DNA from: Oceanimonas sp052119705
GTDB lineage: Bacteria > Pseudomonadota > Gammaproteobacteria > Enterobacterales > Aeromonadaceae
DNA length: 64,000 nt
Assembly: GCF_052119705.1 (NCBI RefSeq)
Contig: NZ_JBGQOP010000003.1
Location: 1 to 64,000 of the forward strand
Direction of reading: 5' to 3'
The translations under genes and the position numbers were made by a program. Position 1 is the stretch's first letter, and each line of letters opens with the position of its first letter. The notes under the pieces are model-generated. The model was not told the DNA's origin and searched no databases. It saw nothing but the letters and a program-made list of their open reading frames with translations. Positions 36,136-44,558 of the stretch are shown here, in pieces.

Positions 36136-36678
36136 TTAATTAAATACCTTCTTGATCAAGGCCTCTGGGCCGCCGGGCATACCCACTTGCTGCAATTGCA
36201 TGCGGCCTTGCTCGTCCAGCACAGTAATGGCGTTAGAGTGAGACACTTCACCATCGGGCAAGCCCATGTATTGAATGTTTAACGCCATGGCCAGCGTGCG
36301 CACGTCTTCATCCTTGCTACTGAGCAGGCTCCAGTGCCCATCAAGCTCGCGCTTCTTCGAAAAGTGGCGCATGACCTTAGGCGTATCGCGAGCCGGAGTT
36401 AACGACACTAAAACAAAGCCCATTTGCGCTTGTTGCTCTGGAGTGAGGGCGTGTTGAATGGCCTTCATGTCCGACACAATAATCGGGCAGGCGGTAATGC
36501 AGTCGGTATAGATGAGCGCCACTACCTGCTTTTTACCGGCGAGGCTGGCTATGTTCAGCGATTTATTTTGGCTATCTTGCCACTGGCTCTTTAGCTGGTA
36601 CACCGAGTCACCGGGCAAGGCGGCCTGTGCCGTCAGCGGCAATAGACTGCAGATCAATAAGGCGAACAGTATTTTCAT
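36136..36678 (-). CDS. SCO1/SenC-family copper chaperone
   Basis: 180 residues. Signal peptide MKILFALLICSLLPLTAQA, then a thioredoxin-like domain with the copper-binding CxxxC (CITAC, about residues 60-64) and the distal His in VSHSNAI. Probably delivers copper to, or keeps reduced, the copper sites of the co-transcribed NirK, and not cytochrome oxidase; this is inferred from context. The start overlaps the nirV stop by one base. Confidence 0.88.
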   Translation of the reverse strand: MKILFALLICSLLPLTAQAALPGDSVYQLKSQWQDSQNKSLNIASLAGKKQVVALIYTDCITACPIIVSDMKAIQHALTPEQQAQMGFVLVSLTPARDTPKVMRHFSKKRELDGHWSLLSSKDEDVRTLAMALNIQYMGLPDGEVSHSNAITVLDEQGRMQLQQVGMPGGPEALIKKVFN

Positions 36679-37538
36679 TAACTACCTCCTTGAGCCTGAT
36701 TGCTTAATGGCTCCTTAGCGGTTTTAGCTTGCTCAAGGCTTTTTTGTGGCTCAGGGCTGTCTTGTAGCTCAGGGCTGTCTTGTGCACATCTAAAGCCGAG
36801 GTTACCTAGGGTATAAGGTGCCTTCAAGCTGGAGCGAAAACCGTAACGCATAAAAGCGGCATAATCGGACGGATCGGCTGAGCCTGCGGCGGCCGACCCG
36901 CAAAATAAACCTTGGTCTAGGCTGCTGTCGCCACGCGACTCACCGGTCACCAAGGCGGTGTTAAAATCTTGGGTCCATTCCCAGACTAACCCGTGTAAGT
37001 CTTGTATTTTCCAGAAGTTGGCCGGGCTTTGCCCGACGTTTGGTAATTGGGCGGTGGCGGGTTTGGCATACCAAGCCAAAATGCGTTGCGTGTAACCGGC
37101 TTCTTTACTGCCGTTCGCGCTTAGCTCTGATGCCTGAGCGGCATACTCCCATTCAGATACGGTGGGCAAGCGTTTGCCTTGAGCTTGGCAGTAGGCGTTA
37201 GCCGCATACCAAGACACATGAGTCACGGCTTGCTGTTGCTGCTCCGGGCTAGGGCGGCCATCAGCGCCCAGCCAATGGCTTAAATACTGAGACTCCACAA
37301 ATAACGCAGGTGCTTGGCCGGCTTGCCAAGTGGGATGCTGACTTACGAAGTGTGCGAATTCAGCATTAGTCACCGGCAGTCGGTCTAAGAAAAAGGCCGC
37401 CACCGGTGTTAATGGACTGTCTTTGGTTAAGTAAAGCGGTCGAACTTCCCCGCGGGGAAGTTCGACCATTTTTGCTTCAGAGACAGCAGGCACGGCGGTT
37501 TGCAAGGCGGCCAAGCCGAGCAGCAGTGCCGCTTTCAT
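36678..37538 (-). CDS. nirV: NirV-like SUMF1-domain protein
   Basis: 286 residues with a secretion signal and a formylglycine-generating-enzyme-like fold (FFLDRLPVTNAEFAHFV, THVSWYAANAYCQAQGKRLPTVSEWEYAA, GLVWEWTQDF, GNLGFRCA). NirV is a known companion of nirK in denitrifiers; its role is unproven, possibly NirK maturation. The C-terminus carries a short acidic tandem (DSPELQDSPEPQKS). It lies between nirK and SCO1 with one-base stop/start overlaps on both sides. Confidence 0.85.
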   Translation of the reverse strand: MKAALLLGLAALQTAVPAVSEAKMVELPRGEVRPLYLTKDSPLTPVAAFFLDRLPVTNAEFAHFVSQHPTWQAGQAPALFVESQYLSHWLGADGRPSPEQQQQAVTHVSWYAANAYCQAQGKRLPTVSEWEYAAQASELSANGSKEAGYTQRILAWYAKPATAQLPNVGQSPANFWKIQDLHGLVWEWTQDFNTALVTGESRGDSSLDQGLFCGSAAAGSADPSDYAAFMRYGFRSSLKAPYTLGNLGFRCAQDSPELQDSPEPQKSLEQAKTAKEPLSNQAQGGS

Positions 37539-38959
37539 TAGTGCGCGCTCCCTTCCATGATGATGGTTTCGCCTTCTTTACGGCGTTTTGCCACATCTTC
37601 AGTTTTGATAACTGTACCCTTGTTGTCCCAGCTATTTAGCACATAAGTCAAGGCGTTAGCGGTATCTTCATCCGTTAAGCTCATGGCCGGCATAATACTG
37701 TCAAAGCTTGCGCCATTGACTTTTATCGGGCCCTTCAAGCCGTGGATCACCACATCAATGGCACGAGTGGTGTCTTCGTTTAAGAAGTCAGACTTAGCCA
37801 ATGGAGGGAAGGCGCCGGGTATCCCCTTACCGTCCGCTTGGTGACAGGCCTGACAGTTAGCTTCATAAACACGCTTGCCGTACAGCATGCGGTCTTCTTT
37901 GCTGCTCGCGACTAACTTGGCATGACCATTGGGAATGCTCTGTACCGCCGAGCCCTCTGGCAAATACACGTTATCCGCCACTTTGCCTGAGTAAATAGTC
38001 TTATCTTCTGGGCCATCGACGGCGATCATGCCCAGCGCCCCCTTGTTAAAGGCACGGAAGATGGAGTGGTCAACCATGATGAAGTTGCCCGGTACATCGA
38101 CCTTAAACTCGGCCATTAAGGCGCCGCCGGCAGGGATCAAGGAGGTTTGTACGTTGTGGTTTTCCAACAAACCGCCTTCTACCGTGACCTTATCGAAGAT
38201 CTCACCGATCACGTGGAAACTGGATGCTAAGTTAGGGCCACCGTTGCCCACGAACAAACGCACGGTTTCACCTACGTTCGCGGTGAGGGACTTATCACCG
38301 GTCAGTGCGCCAACCGAGCCGTTAAACAGCACATAGTCGGCGTCTTCTTTTATGGCTTTATCCATATCGAAGGCTTGGAAACCCTGTTCGCCATAGGCGC
38401 CTTTGGTGTAAAAGTCCCCCTGCATTACATAGTATTCTTTATCAACTTTTGGCAGACCTTCTTTGGGTTCAACCAAGACTAAGCCGTACATGCCGTTGGC
38501 GATATGCATGCCCACAGGTGCAGTAGCACAGTGGTAAACATATAGGCCTGGGTGCAGGGCTTTAAAGTTAAAAACAGAAGTGTGGCCGGGCGCGGTAAAA
38601 GAGGCCGCCGCACCACCACCTGGACCATTCACCGCATGCAAGTCTATGTTGTGCGGCATTTTTGAACTGGGGTGGTTAGAGAGATGAAATTCAACTTCAT
38701 CGCCTTCACGAACACGTAAGAATTGACCGGGCACAGAGCCGCCAAAGGTCCAGAACATGTACTCAACGCCATCGGCGATTTCCATGACTTTTTCTACGGT
38801 CTCCATTTTGATCACGACTTTAGCTGCGTGATCACGATTAAGCGGTGGTGGCACCATAGGTGGCGCGGTTAATACCGCTTCTATGACGGGCAGTTCGGCA
38901 GCTTGCGCGGATAAGGCGAAGGTCATGGCCATGGCGGCGACGAGGGTTTTTAATTTCAT
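37538..38959 (-). CDS. nirK: Copper nitrite reductase with fused cytochrome c
   Basis: 473 residues, periplasmic, nitrite to NO. Signal peptide to about residue 20, then two cupredoxin domains. T1 copper: H103, C144, H152, M157 (HCATAPVGMHIANGM). T2 copper: H108, H143, H298. Catalytic D106 (NIDLH) and H249. This is the AniA-like class. A C-terminal mono-haem domain has CQACH (C369, C372, H373) and a likely axial Met near 424, a tethered electron donor as in Ralstonia/Pseudoalteromonas enzymes. First gene of nirK-nirV-SCO1. Confidence 0.96.
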   Translation of the reverse strand: MKLKTLVAAMAMTFALSAQAAELPVIEAVLTAPPMVPPPLNRDHAAKVVIKMETVEKVMEIADGVEYMFWTFGGSVPGQFLRVREGDEVEFHLSNHPSSKMPHNIDLHAVNGPGGGAAASFTAPGHTSVFNFKALHPGLYVYHCATAPVGMHIANGMYGLVLVEPKEGLPKVDKEYYVMQGDFYTKGAYGEQGFQAFDMDKAIKEDADYVLFNGSVGALTGDKSLTANVGETVRLFVGNGGPNLASSFHVIGEIFDKVTVEGGLLENHNVQTSLIPAGGALMAEFKVDVPGNFIMVDHSIFRAFNKGALGMIAVDGPEDKTIYSGKVADNVYLPEGSAVQSIPNGHAKLVASSKEDRMLYGKRVYEANCQACHQADGKGIPGAFPPLAKSDFLNEDTTRAIDVVIHGLKGPIKVNGASFDSIMPAMSLTDEDTANALTYVLNSWDNKGTVIKTEDVAKRRKEGETIIMEGSAH

Positions 38960-39049
38960 ATAGTGCTCCCTGATATTCGGCTGGTTATTCTTTTTATGAC
39001 TAAAATGAGCATCTGCAATGCAAGTATGCTAAACCCGCACAAATAAAAA

Positions 39050-39063
39050 CTGATATAGATCAA
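39050..39063 (-). promoter_or_regulatory. FNR/DNR-type box upstream of nirK
   Basis: TTGATCTATATCAG on the minus strand matches TTGAT-N4-ATCAA with one end mismatch. A -10-like CATACT lies at 39023-39028, giving the spacing of an activator at about -41.5. The region would respond to low oxygen or NO. Confidence 0.75.
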
Positions 39064-39105
39064 TGAATGTTGTTAGCGGCCGAAAGTAACAACAATAAAA
39101 AAATA

Positions 39106-39409
39106 CCTGATTACGTATGAACTTCAGCCATGATGCGCGTTGTTTTGGTTTGTTCTTTGTAGCAGCCCGTCTCTTTAATAAAGAGGACTTCGGCTGGCCA
39201 GCTTTGCTGGCTGTTACTGAGGTTTAGATTTAGACCAAAACACCAAACCGGGCCGAAGTCCTCTTCGCCGAAGAGACGGGCCCCTACAAGGTCAAAACAC
39301 CAAACTGAGCCTCATATTCTTTACCGAAGAGGCGGCACCTCCCTGTAACCTATTGAATTTATTGATACTGAACTCACTGATATATGGCTGAGCTTTGTGG
39401 GTAATCAGG
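39106..39409. mobile_element. MITE copy 2 (304 bp, 26-bp TIRs, 8-bp TSD)
   Basis: The same inverted ends as 34360-34634 (39106-39131 and 39384-39409), flanked by a perfect 8-bp AAAAAATA at 39098-39105 and 39410-39417. Most of the interior aligns with copy 1; the extra length is in the central palindrome. It lies just upstream of the FNR box of nirK. Confidence 0.88.
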
Positions 39410-39573
39410 AAAAAATATGAATAAAAAAATATGCGAGCAAGAGGTGCCTTTGAAGCTCTTTAGTGTTGGCCCGCTCAAGGTTCAGTTATTTAGGGGGAAT
39501 GACTTAGCGATTATTTAGACAGCCCTTATGGGGGCAGACTTTTCAAAAGCACGGCAAGCTGGCACAATGTGCG

Positions 39574-39745
39574 CCTCTTGGGGGAGTAACCGTTCGGCGC
39601 CAGCCGAAACCATTATCAACAATCTCTAAGCCACAAGCTTATGGTGATGGTGTTAGGGTCATTAGACTCTTAATTGGTGAGACCTGAGTCAAACTTATGC
39701 TCCGGGCGGGAACTAAGTTTGGCTCTGGTATCCATAATCCCGCCC
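39574..39745 (+). promoter_or_regulatory. Candidate yybP-ykoY manganese riboswitch
   Basis: The leader of the CaCA antiporter gene. Conserved yybP-ykoY elements in order: CTCTTGGGGGAGTAACC, hairpin GTTCGGC/GCCGAAAC, an internal arm, then GGTGAGACCTGAG closing helix P1 (CTC..GG with CC.GAG). A stable stem (GGGCGGGA 39704-39711 / TCCCGCCC 39738-39745) follows as a possible expression platform; there is no clear T-run. This motif senses Mn2+ and switches on exporters. Confidence 0.65.
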
Positions 39746-39826
39746 TCAACGAGTCTTTATGCAACTACTAAATGGTTTTTTATTCGCTAATTCTACAGCC
39801 TTGTCTGCCATGCAAGGAGCCATCTC

Positions 39827-40807
39827 ATGCTGATGCCGTTAGCCGCCATAGTGGTGGGATTAATCATTTTGGTGTGGAGTGCTGACCGCTTTGTGGACGG
39901 CGCCTCGGCCACCGCCCGTTATGCCGGTATGCCGCCGCTATTAATTGGTATGGTGATAGTAGGCTTTGGTACCTCGGCACCGGAAATCGTGGTGTCTGTG
40001 ATTGCCGCTTGGCAAGGTAATCCGGGCTTGGCGTTGGGTAATGCCTACGGCTCCAATATTGCCAACGTCGGCTTAATTTTAGGTATTACGGCGCTAATTA
40101 GCCCTATCACTGTGAACTCCCAAGTGCTGCGTAAAGAGCTGCCCATCTTAGTGTTGGTCACCTTGCTGTCGTTAGGCCTAGTATGGAATGGCATGCTCAG
40201 CCGCGTCGATGCCATCATCTTGCTGCTGGTATTTTCGCTTTATATGTTTTGGAGCATCAGGCAGGGCATGAAAGGCGGTGCCGACAGTTTGTCTGAAGAC
40301 GAGTCTGAGGCGTTGAATGACAATACCATGAGTGCCAAACAAGCCTGGTTCTGGTTGGTGGTTGGCCTAGTGTTGTTGGTGGCCAGCTCGCGTTTGTTGG
40401 TGTGGGGCGCGGTGGATATTGCCCAAGCCTTTGGCGTCAGTGATTTAATTATCGGCCTAACCATAGTTGCCATCGGCACGTCCTTGCCAGAGCTGGCCTC
40501 ATCGATTGTGGCGATCCGCAAGAATCAGCACGATCTCGCCATCGGCAACGTGATTGGCTCTAATCTATTTAACACCTTAGCCGTGGTGGGACTTGCCGGT
40601 ATTATTCATCCCATGGCGGTGCCCGGTGAAGTGCTCAGTCGCGACTTTTCGATGATGATAGGGCTTTCATTGTCGTTATTTGTGCTGGGTTACGGCTTTA
40701 AAGGTCGTACTGGGCGCATTACTCGCCTTGGCGGTGGCCTGTTGTTGCTGTCTTATGTGGCCTACACCCTCTGGTTGGCACAAAGCGTATTAAGCGCGGC
40801 TAATTAA
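39827..40807 (+). CDS. CaCA-superfamily cation antiporter (YrbG-like), likely Mn-responsive
   Basis: 326 residues, ten or so membrane helices. Two alpha-repeats: GFGTSAPEIVVSVIAAWQGNPGLALGNAYGSNIAN (about residues 46-80) and AIGTSLPELASSIVAIRKNQHDLAIGNVIGSNLFN. It belongs to the Na+/Ca2+ exchanger superfamily. The candidate Mn2+ riboswitch in its leader suggests manganese efflux in place of, or beside, calcium. AAGGAG before the ATG. A paralogue lies at 46294. Confidence 0.9.
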   Translation: MLMPLAAIVVGLIILVWSADRFVDGASATARYAGMPPLLIGMVIVGFGTSAPEIVVSVIAAWQGNPGLALGNAYGSNIANVGLILGITALISPITVNSQVLRKELPILVLVTLLSLGLVWNGMLSRVDAIILLLVFSLYMFWSIRQGMKGGADSLSEDESEALNDNTMSAKQAWFWLVVGLVLLVASSRLLVWGAVDIAQAFGVSDLIIGLTIVAIGTSLPELASSIVAIRKNQHDLAIGNVIGSNLFNTLAVVGLAGIIHPMAVPGEVLSRDFSMMIGLSLSLFVLGYGFKGRTGRITRLGGGLLLLSYVAYTLWLAQSVLSAAN

Positions 40808-40849
40808 TAACAGCATGCCTTGATTTATTTATTGCTTAAATAACAAGCT

Positions 40850-40876
40850 AAAAGCCCAGCTTTCGCTGGGCTTTTT
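40850..40876 (+). terminator. Terminator of first CaCA antiporter
   Basis: AAAGCCCAGC, loop TTTC, GCTGGGCTTTTTT, about 43 bp past the stop. Confidence 0.88.
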
Positions 40877-41084
40877 TATGCGTATAAGCCGAGATAACTA
40901 TTTTTAATATTGATTTAAGCCAGCCTTAGTCGCAAACTGCGCCACGTTATTAGCGTAATAATAAACCTCGTTTTTTAAAAAAAGTATTATGAGCGGTAAT
41001 AGTCGACGCTCATAATAAAGCCAATAAAAATGAATAGACGTTAATCATTTATATAAACGAGTCATTAAATAATCAGGAAACACA

Positions 41085-41444
41085 ATGAAATACGGAACAC
41101 TATTATCCGCGTTAGGTGTGCTGTGGGCACTCAGTGGCTGCTCAGAAGATCCGCCCGTGCTGGCCTGTGATGGCGCTCAAACCACCTCCTTAGTTAAAGA
41201 AGCGGTACATCGCACCTTGCTTGAGCAGGCAGGAGCAGATGACAGCGTTGACATTTCGTATCAATTGCATGATATCCAAACCTTAGAAAATGACACCCAA
41301 ACCGGCGGTTTACTCTGTCGCGCAGACTTAGCCGTGAATCTGAAAAATGAGTACATGGACGAAACCCTCACGCGAACCATTCACTATAGCGCCGAGCTTA
41401 GTGATGAAGATATGCAGCAGGTGCAGGTGTTTGAGGATTACTAA
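41085..41444 (+). CDS. Small predicted lipoprotein
   Basis: 119 residues. Lipoprotein signal with lipobox LSGC (Cys19), followed by SEDPP. The mature part has two cysteines (LACDG, LLCRAD) and an acidic character. AGGAAACACA precedes the ATG. I do not recognise the family. Confidence 0.7.
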   Translation: MKYGTLLSALGVLWALSGCSEDPPVLACDGAQTTSLVKEAVHRTLLEQAGADDSVDISYQLHDIQTLENDTQTGGLLCRADLAVNLKNEYMDETLTRTIHYSAELSDEDMQQVQVFEDY

Positions 41445-41533
41445 TCTGGCGTCATTAATGCTGGGCCTGCGTTAGTTGTGCATCATGTAAGCCAGTCAAG
41501 GCGCAGCGTGCACTCGCCTCGTAACTCGTCACA

Positions 41534-41569
41534 CCTGCCTAAGCCCAAAATGGGCAGGCTTATTTTTTA
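41534..41569 (+). terminator. Terminator of lipoprotein gene
   Basis: CCTGCC / GGCAGG (alternatively AAGCC / GGCTT) form a stem before ATTTTTTA. Confidence 0.6.
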
Positions 41570-41713
41570 TGCGCATACGACTTTAGTGTAAGCTGACTGC
41601 ATACTATTGCCGACGTGTTACCAGACCTTAGATAACTCATTTCTCGAGTTATGTTTATTGAACTAATGTTTATCAAGCTACGTTTATCGAGCTAAGCCAT
41701 AGCAGGAGCGCTA

Positions 41714-43147
41714 ATGAGCGAGTTAAATTCTAATCAAAGAGCAGTACAGAACTGTTTATCTCTGCGTGGTACATCTATCGGCATTAAGCGCCGCTTTGGC
41801 TTGGCATGTTTGTCCATGATGCCGTTATTGCTGGCGAGCACGGCTGTGCAGGCGATTGCCACCGCGCCTGCGATAGAAACTCCCGCTTTGCTGTCTGCCA
41901 AAGACAGTGATCCCAACACCTTAGGTTGGATGCAAGGCTTTCCGCCGCCGCCAGATAAGCGCTTAAAAGCCGCCGACGGCTCCTTTTTTACCTTTCCGGC
42001 GTTGCGCTACAGCGTGGTCCATATGCGCCAATTTTTGCCAACTGTGGGTGTGCCACATGGCATAAAGGAAAGCCAACCGTTACCCAAAACCACCGACAAA
42101 ATGGTGAGCAATGCCATCAGCCAATTGGAATTTACGCCAACTGACGGCAGTAAACCGATGCGCTTCGTTGACTCCTTATGGCATAACTACACAGATGGCA
42201 TAGTGATTTTGCACAAAGGCCAGATAGTGTATGAAGATTATTTTGCGGCCTTAACGGCCGACAAGCAGCACGCCGCCATGTCGGTGACCAAATCTTTTAC
42301 CGGCACCTTGGCTGCCATCTTGGTGGCGGAAGGCGTGCTGGATGAAAGCAAAAAAGTCGCCGAATACGTGCCTGAGTTGAGCGATTCCGCCTTTGGTGAC
42401 GCCACGGTTCGCCAAGTCATGGACATGACCACAGGCCTAAAATACAGCGAAGACTATGCAGATCCTAAAGCCGAAATTTGGGCCTATTCCGCAGCGGGTA
42501 ATCCATTACCCAAGGCTGAGGGCTACTCGGGGCCGGTTGGTTACTTTGAATATTTGAAGCAAGTGAAAAAGCAAGGTGAGCATGGCGAGGCCTTTGGCTA
42601 TAAAACCATTAATAGCGATGCGCTAGGGTGGATTATTGCTAAGGTCACCAATAAATCTGTGGCTGAGCTATTGTCGGAAAAGATTTGGCAACGTATCGGC
42701 ATGGAGCAAGATGCCTATTATCAAGTGGATGAGTTAGGCATTCCCTTCGCCGGTGGCGGCTTAAGTGCGGGCTTGCGCGATATGGCGCGCTTTGGCGAGC
42801 TTGTCCGCAATCAAGGCCTGTGGCAGGGCGAACAAATTATTCCGGCTGCCGCCATTAAAGATATTCAACAAGGCGGCGATGTAAACGCGTTTGCTAAAGC
42901 CGGTTATCGCCAGCTAAAAGGCTGGTCGTATCGGGATATGTGGTGGGTTACGCACAATAAAAACGGCGCCTTTGCCGCGCGTGGGGTCCATGGTCAAACT
43001 ATTTATATCGACCCTGCAGCCGAAATGGTGCTGGTACGTTTTGCATCTCATCCAGTAGCGGGCAATGGCGCCAACGACGCCACTTCGCTACCCGCGTATC
43101 AAGCCGTTGCCGACTATCTGATGAAGCAGTCAGCCGCGCAGCCTTAA
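41714..43147 (+). CDS. Serine hydrolase, class C beta-lactamase/NylB-like fold
   Basis: 477 residues. A long signal region (cleavage probably near AVQA, about residue 47) is followed by a PF00144-type hydrolase: nucleophile SxxK in MSVTKSF (about residue 194) and a Tyr in GLKYSED. The NKNGAFAARGVHGQTIYIDP segment resembles 6-aminohexanoate-dimer hydrolases and related esterases. It is unlikely to be a true resistance beta-lactamase. Substrate unknown. Confidence 0.85.
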   Translation: MSELNSNQRAVQNCLSLRGTSIGIKRRFGLACLSMMPLLLASTAVQAIATAPAIETPALLSAKDSDPNTLGWMQGFPPPPDKRLKAADGSFFTFPALRYSVVHMRQFLPTVGVPHGIKESQPLPKTTDKMVSNAISQLEFTPTDGSKPMRFVDSLWHNYTDGIVILHKGQIVYEDYFAALTADKQHAAMSVTKSFTGTLAAILVAEGVLDESKKVAEYVPELSDSAFGDATVRQVMDMTTGLKYSEDYADPKAEIWAYSAAGNPLPKAEGYSGPVGYFEYLKQVKKQGEHGEAFGYKTINSDALGWIIAKVTNKSVAELLSEKIWQRIGMEQDAYYQVDELGIPFAGGGLSAGLRDMARFGELVRNQGLWQGEQIIPAAAIKDIQQGGDVNAFAKAGYRQLKGWSYRDMWWVTHNKNGAFAARGVHGQTIYIDPAAEMVLVRFASHPVAGNGANDATSLPAYQAVADYLMKQSAAQP

Positions 43148-43176
43148 CCTGCTAGCTAAACCATAAAGATGAAACA

Positions 43177-43358
43177 TTTTGCAACGGAAGAACGCGCAAG
43201 GCGCGGAAAATTAAGATGAGATAAAGTCGGTAAGTACCAAAATATTTTAAGGATAGAGCTGATGCCCAACAACCTAAAGGCTTAGTTTGAATAACCAATA
43301 GGTTTATTTTCTGATTTTATCCCTATTTTTCCGTTGGTTCAGCGGATTCCGTTGCGAA
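43177..43358. mobile_element. Small inverted-repeat element containing the 34-bp repeat
   Basis: 43177-43210 is an inverse copy of 18791-18824 (32 of 34 identical). A diverged direct-orientation relative (TTTTCCGTTGGTTCAGCGG...) lies at 43327-43358, so the two ends face each other across about 116 bp. No ORF. It may be a MITE remnant. Confidence 0.5.
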
Positions 43359-43388
43359 TAAGTTTTTTAGCACTTGAGGAGAAAAACG

Positions 43389-44165
43389 ATGAATCCAGCA
43401 AGCTTGTTTGATCTCAATGGTAAAGTTGCCATTATTACGGGTGGCGCCAAAGGCATAGGTAAAGGCTGCAGCCAAATGCTGGCCGCGTTTGGTGCCAGCA
43501 TAGTGGTGGCCGATTTTAATCTTGAAGCTGCCGAAGAAACCGCCGCACTTATTCGCAAAACCGGCGGCAAGGCCAAAGCCGTAGCCTGTGATGTGACTAA
43601 AGACGCAGACTTAACGGGATTAGTGGCTGCTACCTTGGCCGAGTTTGGCCAAATTAACATTTTGGTCAACAACGTGGGCGGCGGCGGTGCCGGTCGTGAA
43701 AGCCCAGCCACCTTAACCGTGGAGCAATTTGCCCACACCTTTCAGCTCAACGTCTTTAGCAACTGGCGCTTGGCGCAACTGTGCGCGCCGCACATGCAAG
43801 ATGCGGGCTATGGCTCCATTATCAATATGTCGTCCATGAGCTCAATCAATAAAAGCCCAGCCATTAGCGCTTATGCCTCTTCTAAGGCGGCCATCAATCA
43901 CATGACCGCCAACTTGGCCTTTGACTACGGCCCAGCCGGCATTCGCGTGAATGCGGTGGGGCCGGGTGCCGTGCGTACCGATGCCTTGGCTTCGGTGCTA
44001 ACGCCCGAAATAGAAAGCACCATGCTGGCACACACACCGCTCAAGCGCTTAGGGGAGCCAGAAGACATAGCCGGCGCCGTATTATATTTTGCAGCGCCTA
44101 TCTCGCGATGGGTGAGCGGTCAAGTATTGTTCGTTAATGGCGGCGGCGTACAAACGCTGGATTAA
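43389..44165 (+). CDS. Short-chain dehydrogenase, HdhA-like
   Basis: 258 residues from the ATG at 43389, which follows GAGGAG; a TTG five codons earlier overlaps that site. Rossmann loop TGGAKGIGKG, NNVGGGG, catalytic Ser (NMSSMSS), YASSK Tyr/Lys, and PGAVRTDALASVLTPEIE. The overall sequence resembles E. coli 7-alpha-hydroxysteroid dehydrogenase; its real substrate is unknown. Confidence 0.88.
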   Translation: MNPASLFDLNGKVAIITGGAKGIGKGCSQMLAAFGASIVVADFNLEAAEETAALIRKTGGKAKAVACDVTKDADLTGLVAATLAEFGQINILVNNVGGGGAGRESPATLTVEQFAHTFQLNVFSNWRLAQLCAPHMQDAGYGSIINMSSMSSINKSPAISAYASSKAAINHMTANLAFDYGPAGIRVNAVGPGAVRTDALASVLTPEIESTMLAHTPLKRLGEPEDIAGAVLYFAAPISRWVSGQVLFVNGGGVQTLD

Positions 44166-44172
44166 TTTAAAG

Positions 44173-44207
44173 CAGCGCCGAGCGCCCAGCCCAAGCATCG
44201 AGCTAAA
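44173..44207 (+). repeat. Heptad array between SDR stop and terminator
   Basis: CAGCGCC, GAGCGCC, CAGCCCA, then AGCATCG and AGCTAAA, running directly into the terminator hairpin. The layout is the same as after kdsA and ychF. Confidence 0.75.
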
Positions 44208-44209
44208 CC

Positions 44210-44241
44210 AAAACGCCGAACCCGCCAGTTCGGCGTTTTTT
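44210..44241 (+). terminator. SDR terminator
   Basis: AAAACGCCGAAC / GTTCGGCGTTTTTT with a 6-nt loop. Confidence 0.88.
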
Positions 44242-44250
44242 CTGCCATCA

Positions 44251-44353
44251 TCCTGAACTCGATTCAGGATCTCGATTGTTTTCGTACTGTAGTCGACTTG
44301 TTTATGGCAAGAGGTGTTCTCGCATTAGGTCGCAGGCGTAAATCTTTAAATCC
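44251..44353. repeat. Dispersed intergenic repeat, copy 2
   Basis: Same ends as 13461-13543 (TCCTGA...TCAGGATCTCGAT and CGTAAATCTTTAAA). It is followed to 44540 by short GCGGGCTACAAA motifs and no gene. Confidence 0.55.
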
Positions 44354-44558
44354 ACTGTCTTGTGTTGTTCTTGGTAATTAAAATCCAGCTACGCAGGCCC
44401 CGCGAACAAGTTGCGGGCTACAAAAGACCGCGGGCTACAAAACAGGATGTTTAACAACAGTACCGGCTACAAGTGCGACGTCTTTTGCAAAGTACGGCAC
44501 GGCATTTTTTGCCAACTGACATAGGCTCTGTGTAAGCATATAAATGAAGAGCTTGCCT

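Noticed and set aside
39417..39518. 33-codon ORF directly after MITE copy 2
   Set aside because: No ribosome site and no recognisable features; it starts in the target duplication.
41714..43147. Antibiotic-resistance beta-lactamase
   Set aside because: The SxxK is present but the C-terminal half resembles NylB-type hydrolases/esterases; PF00144 covers many non-lactamase enzymes.
43177..43358. Target-site duplication around the 34-bp inverted pair
   Set aside because: No convincing flanking direct repeat was found, so it is not claimed as a proven transposon.
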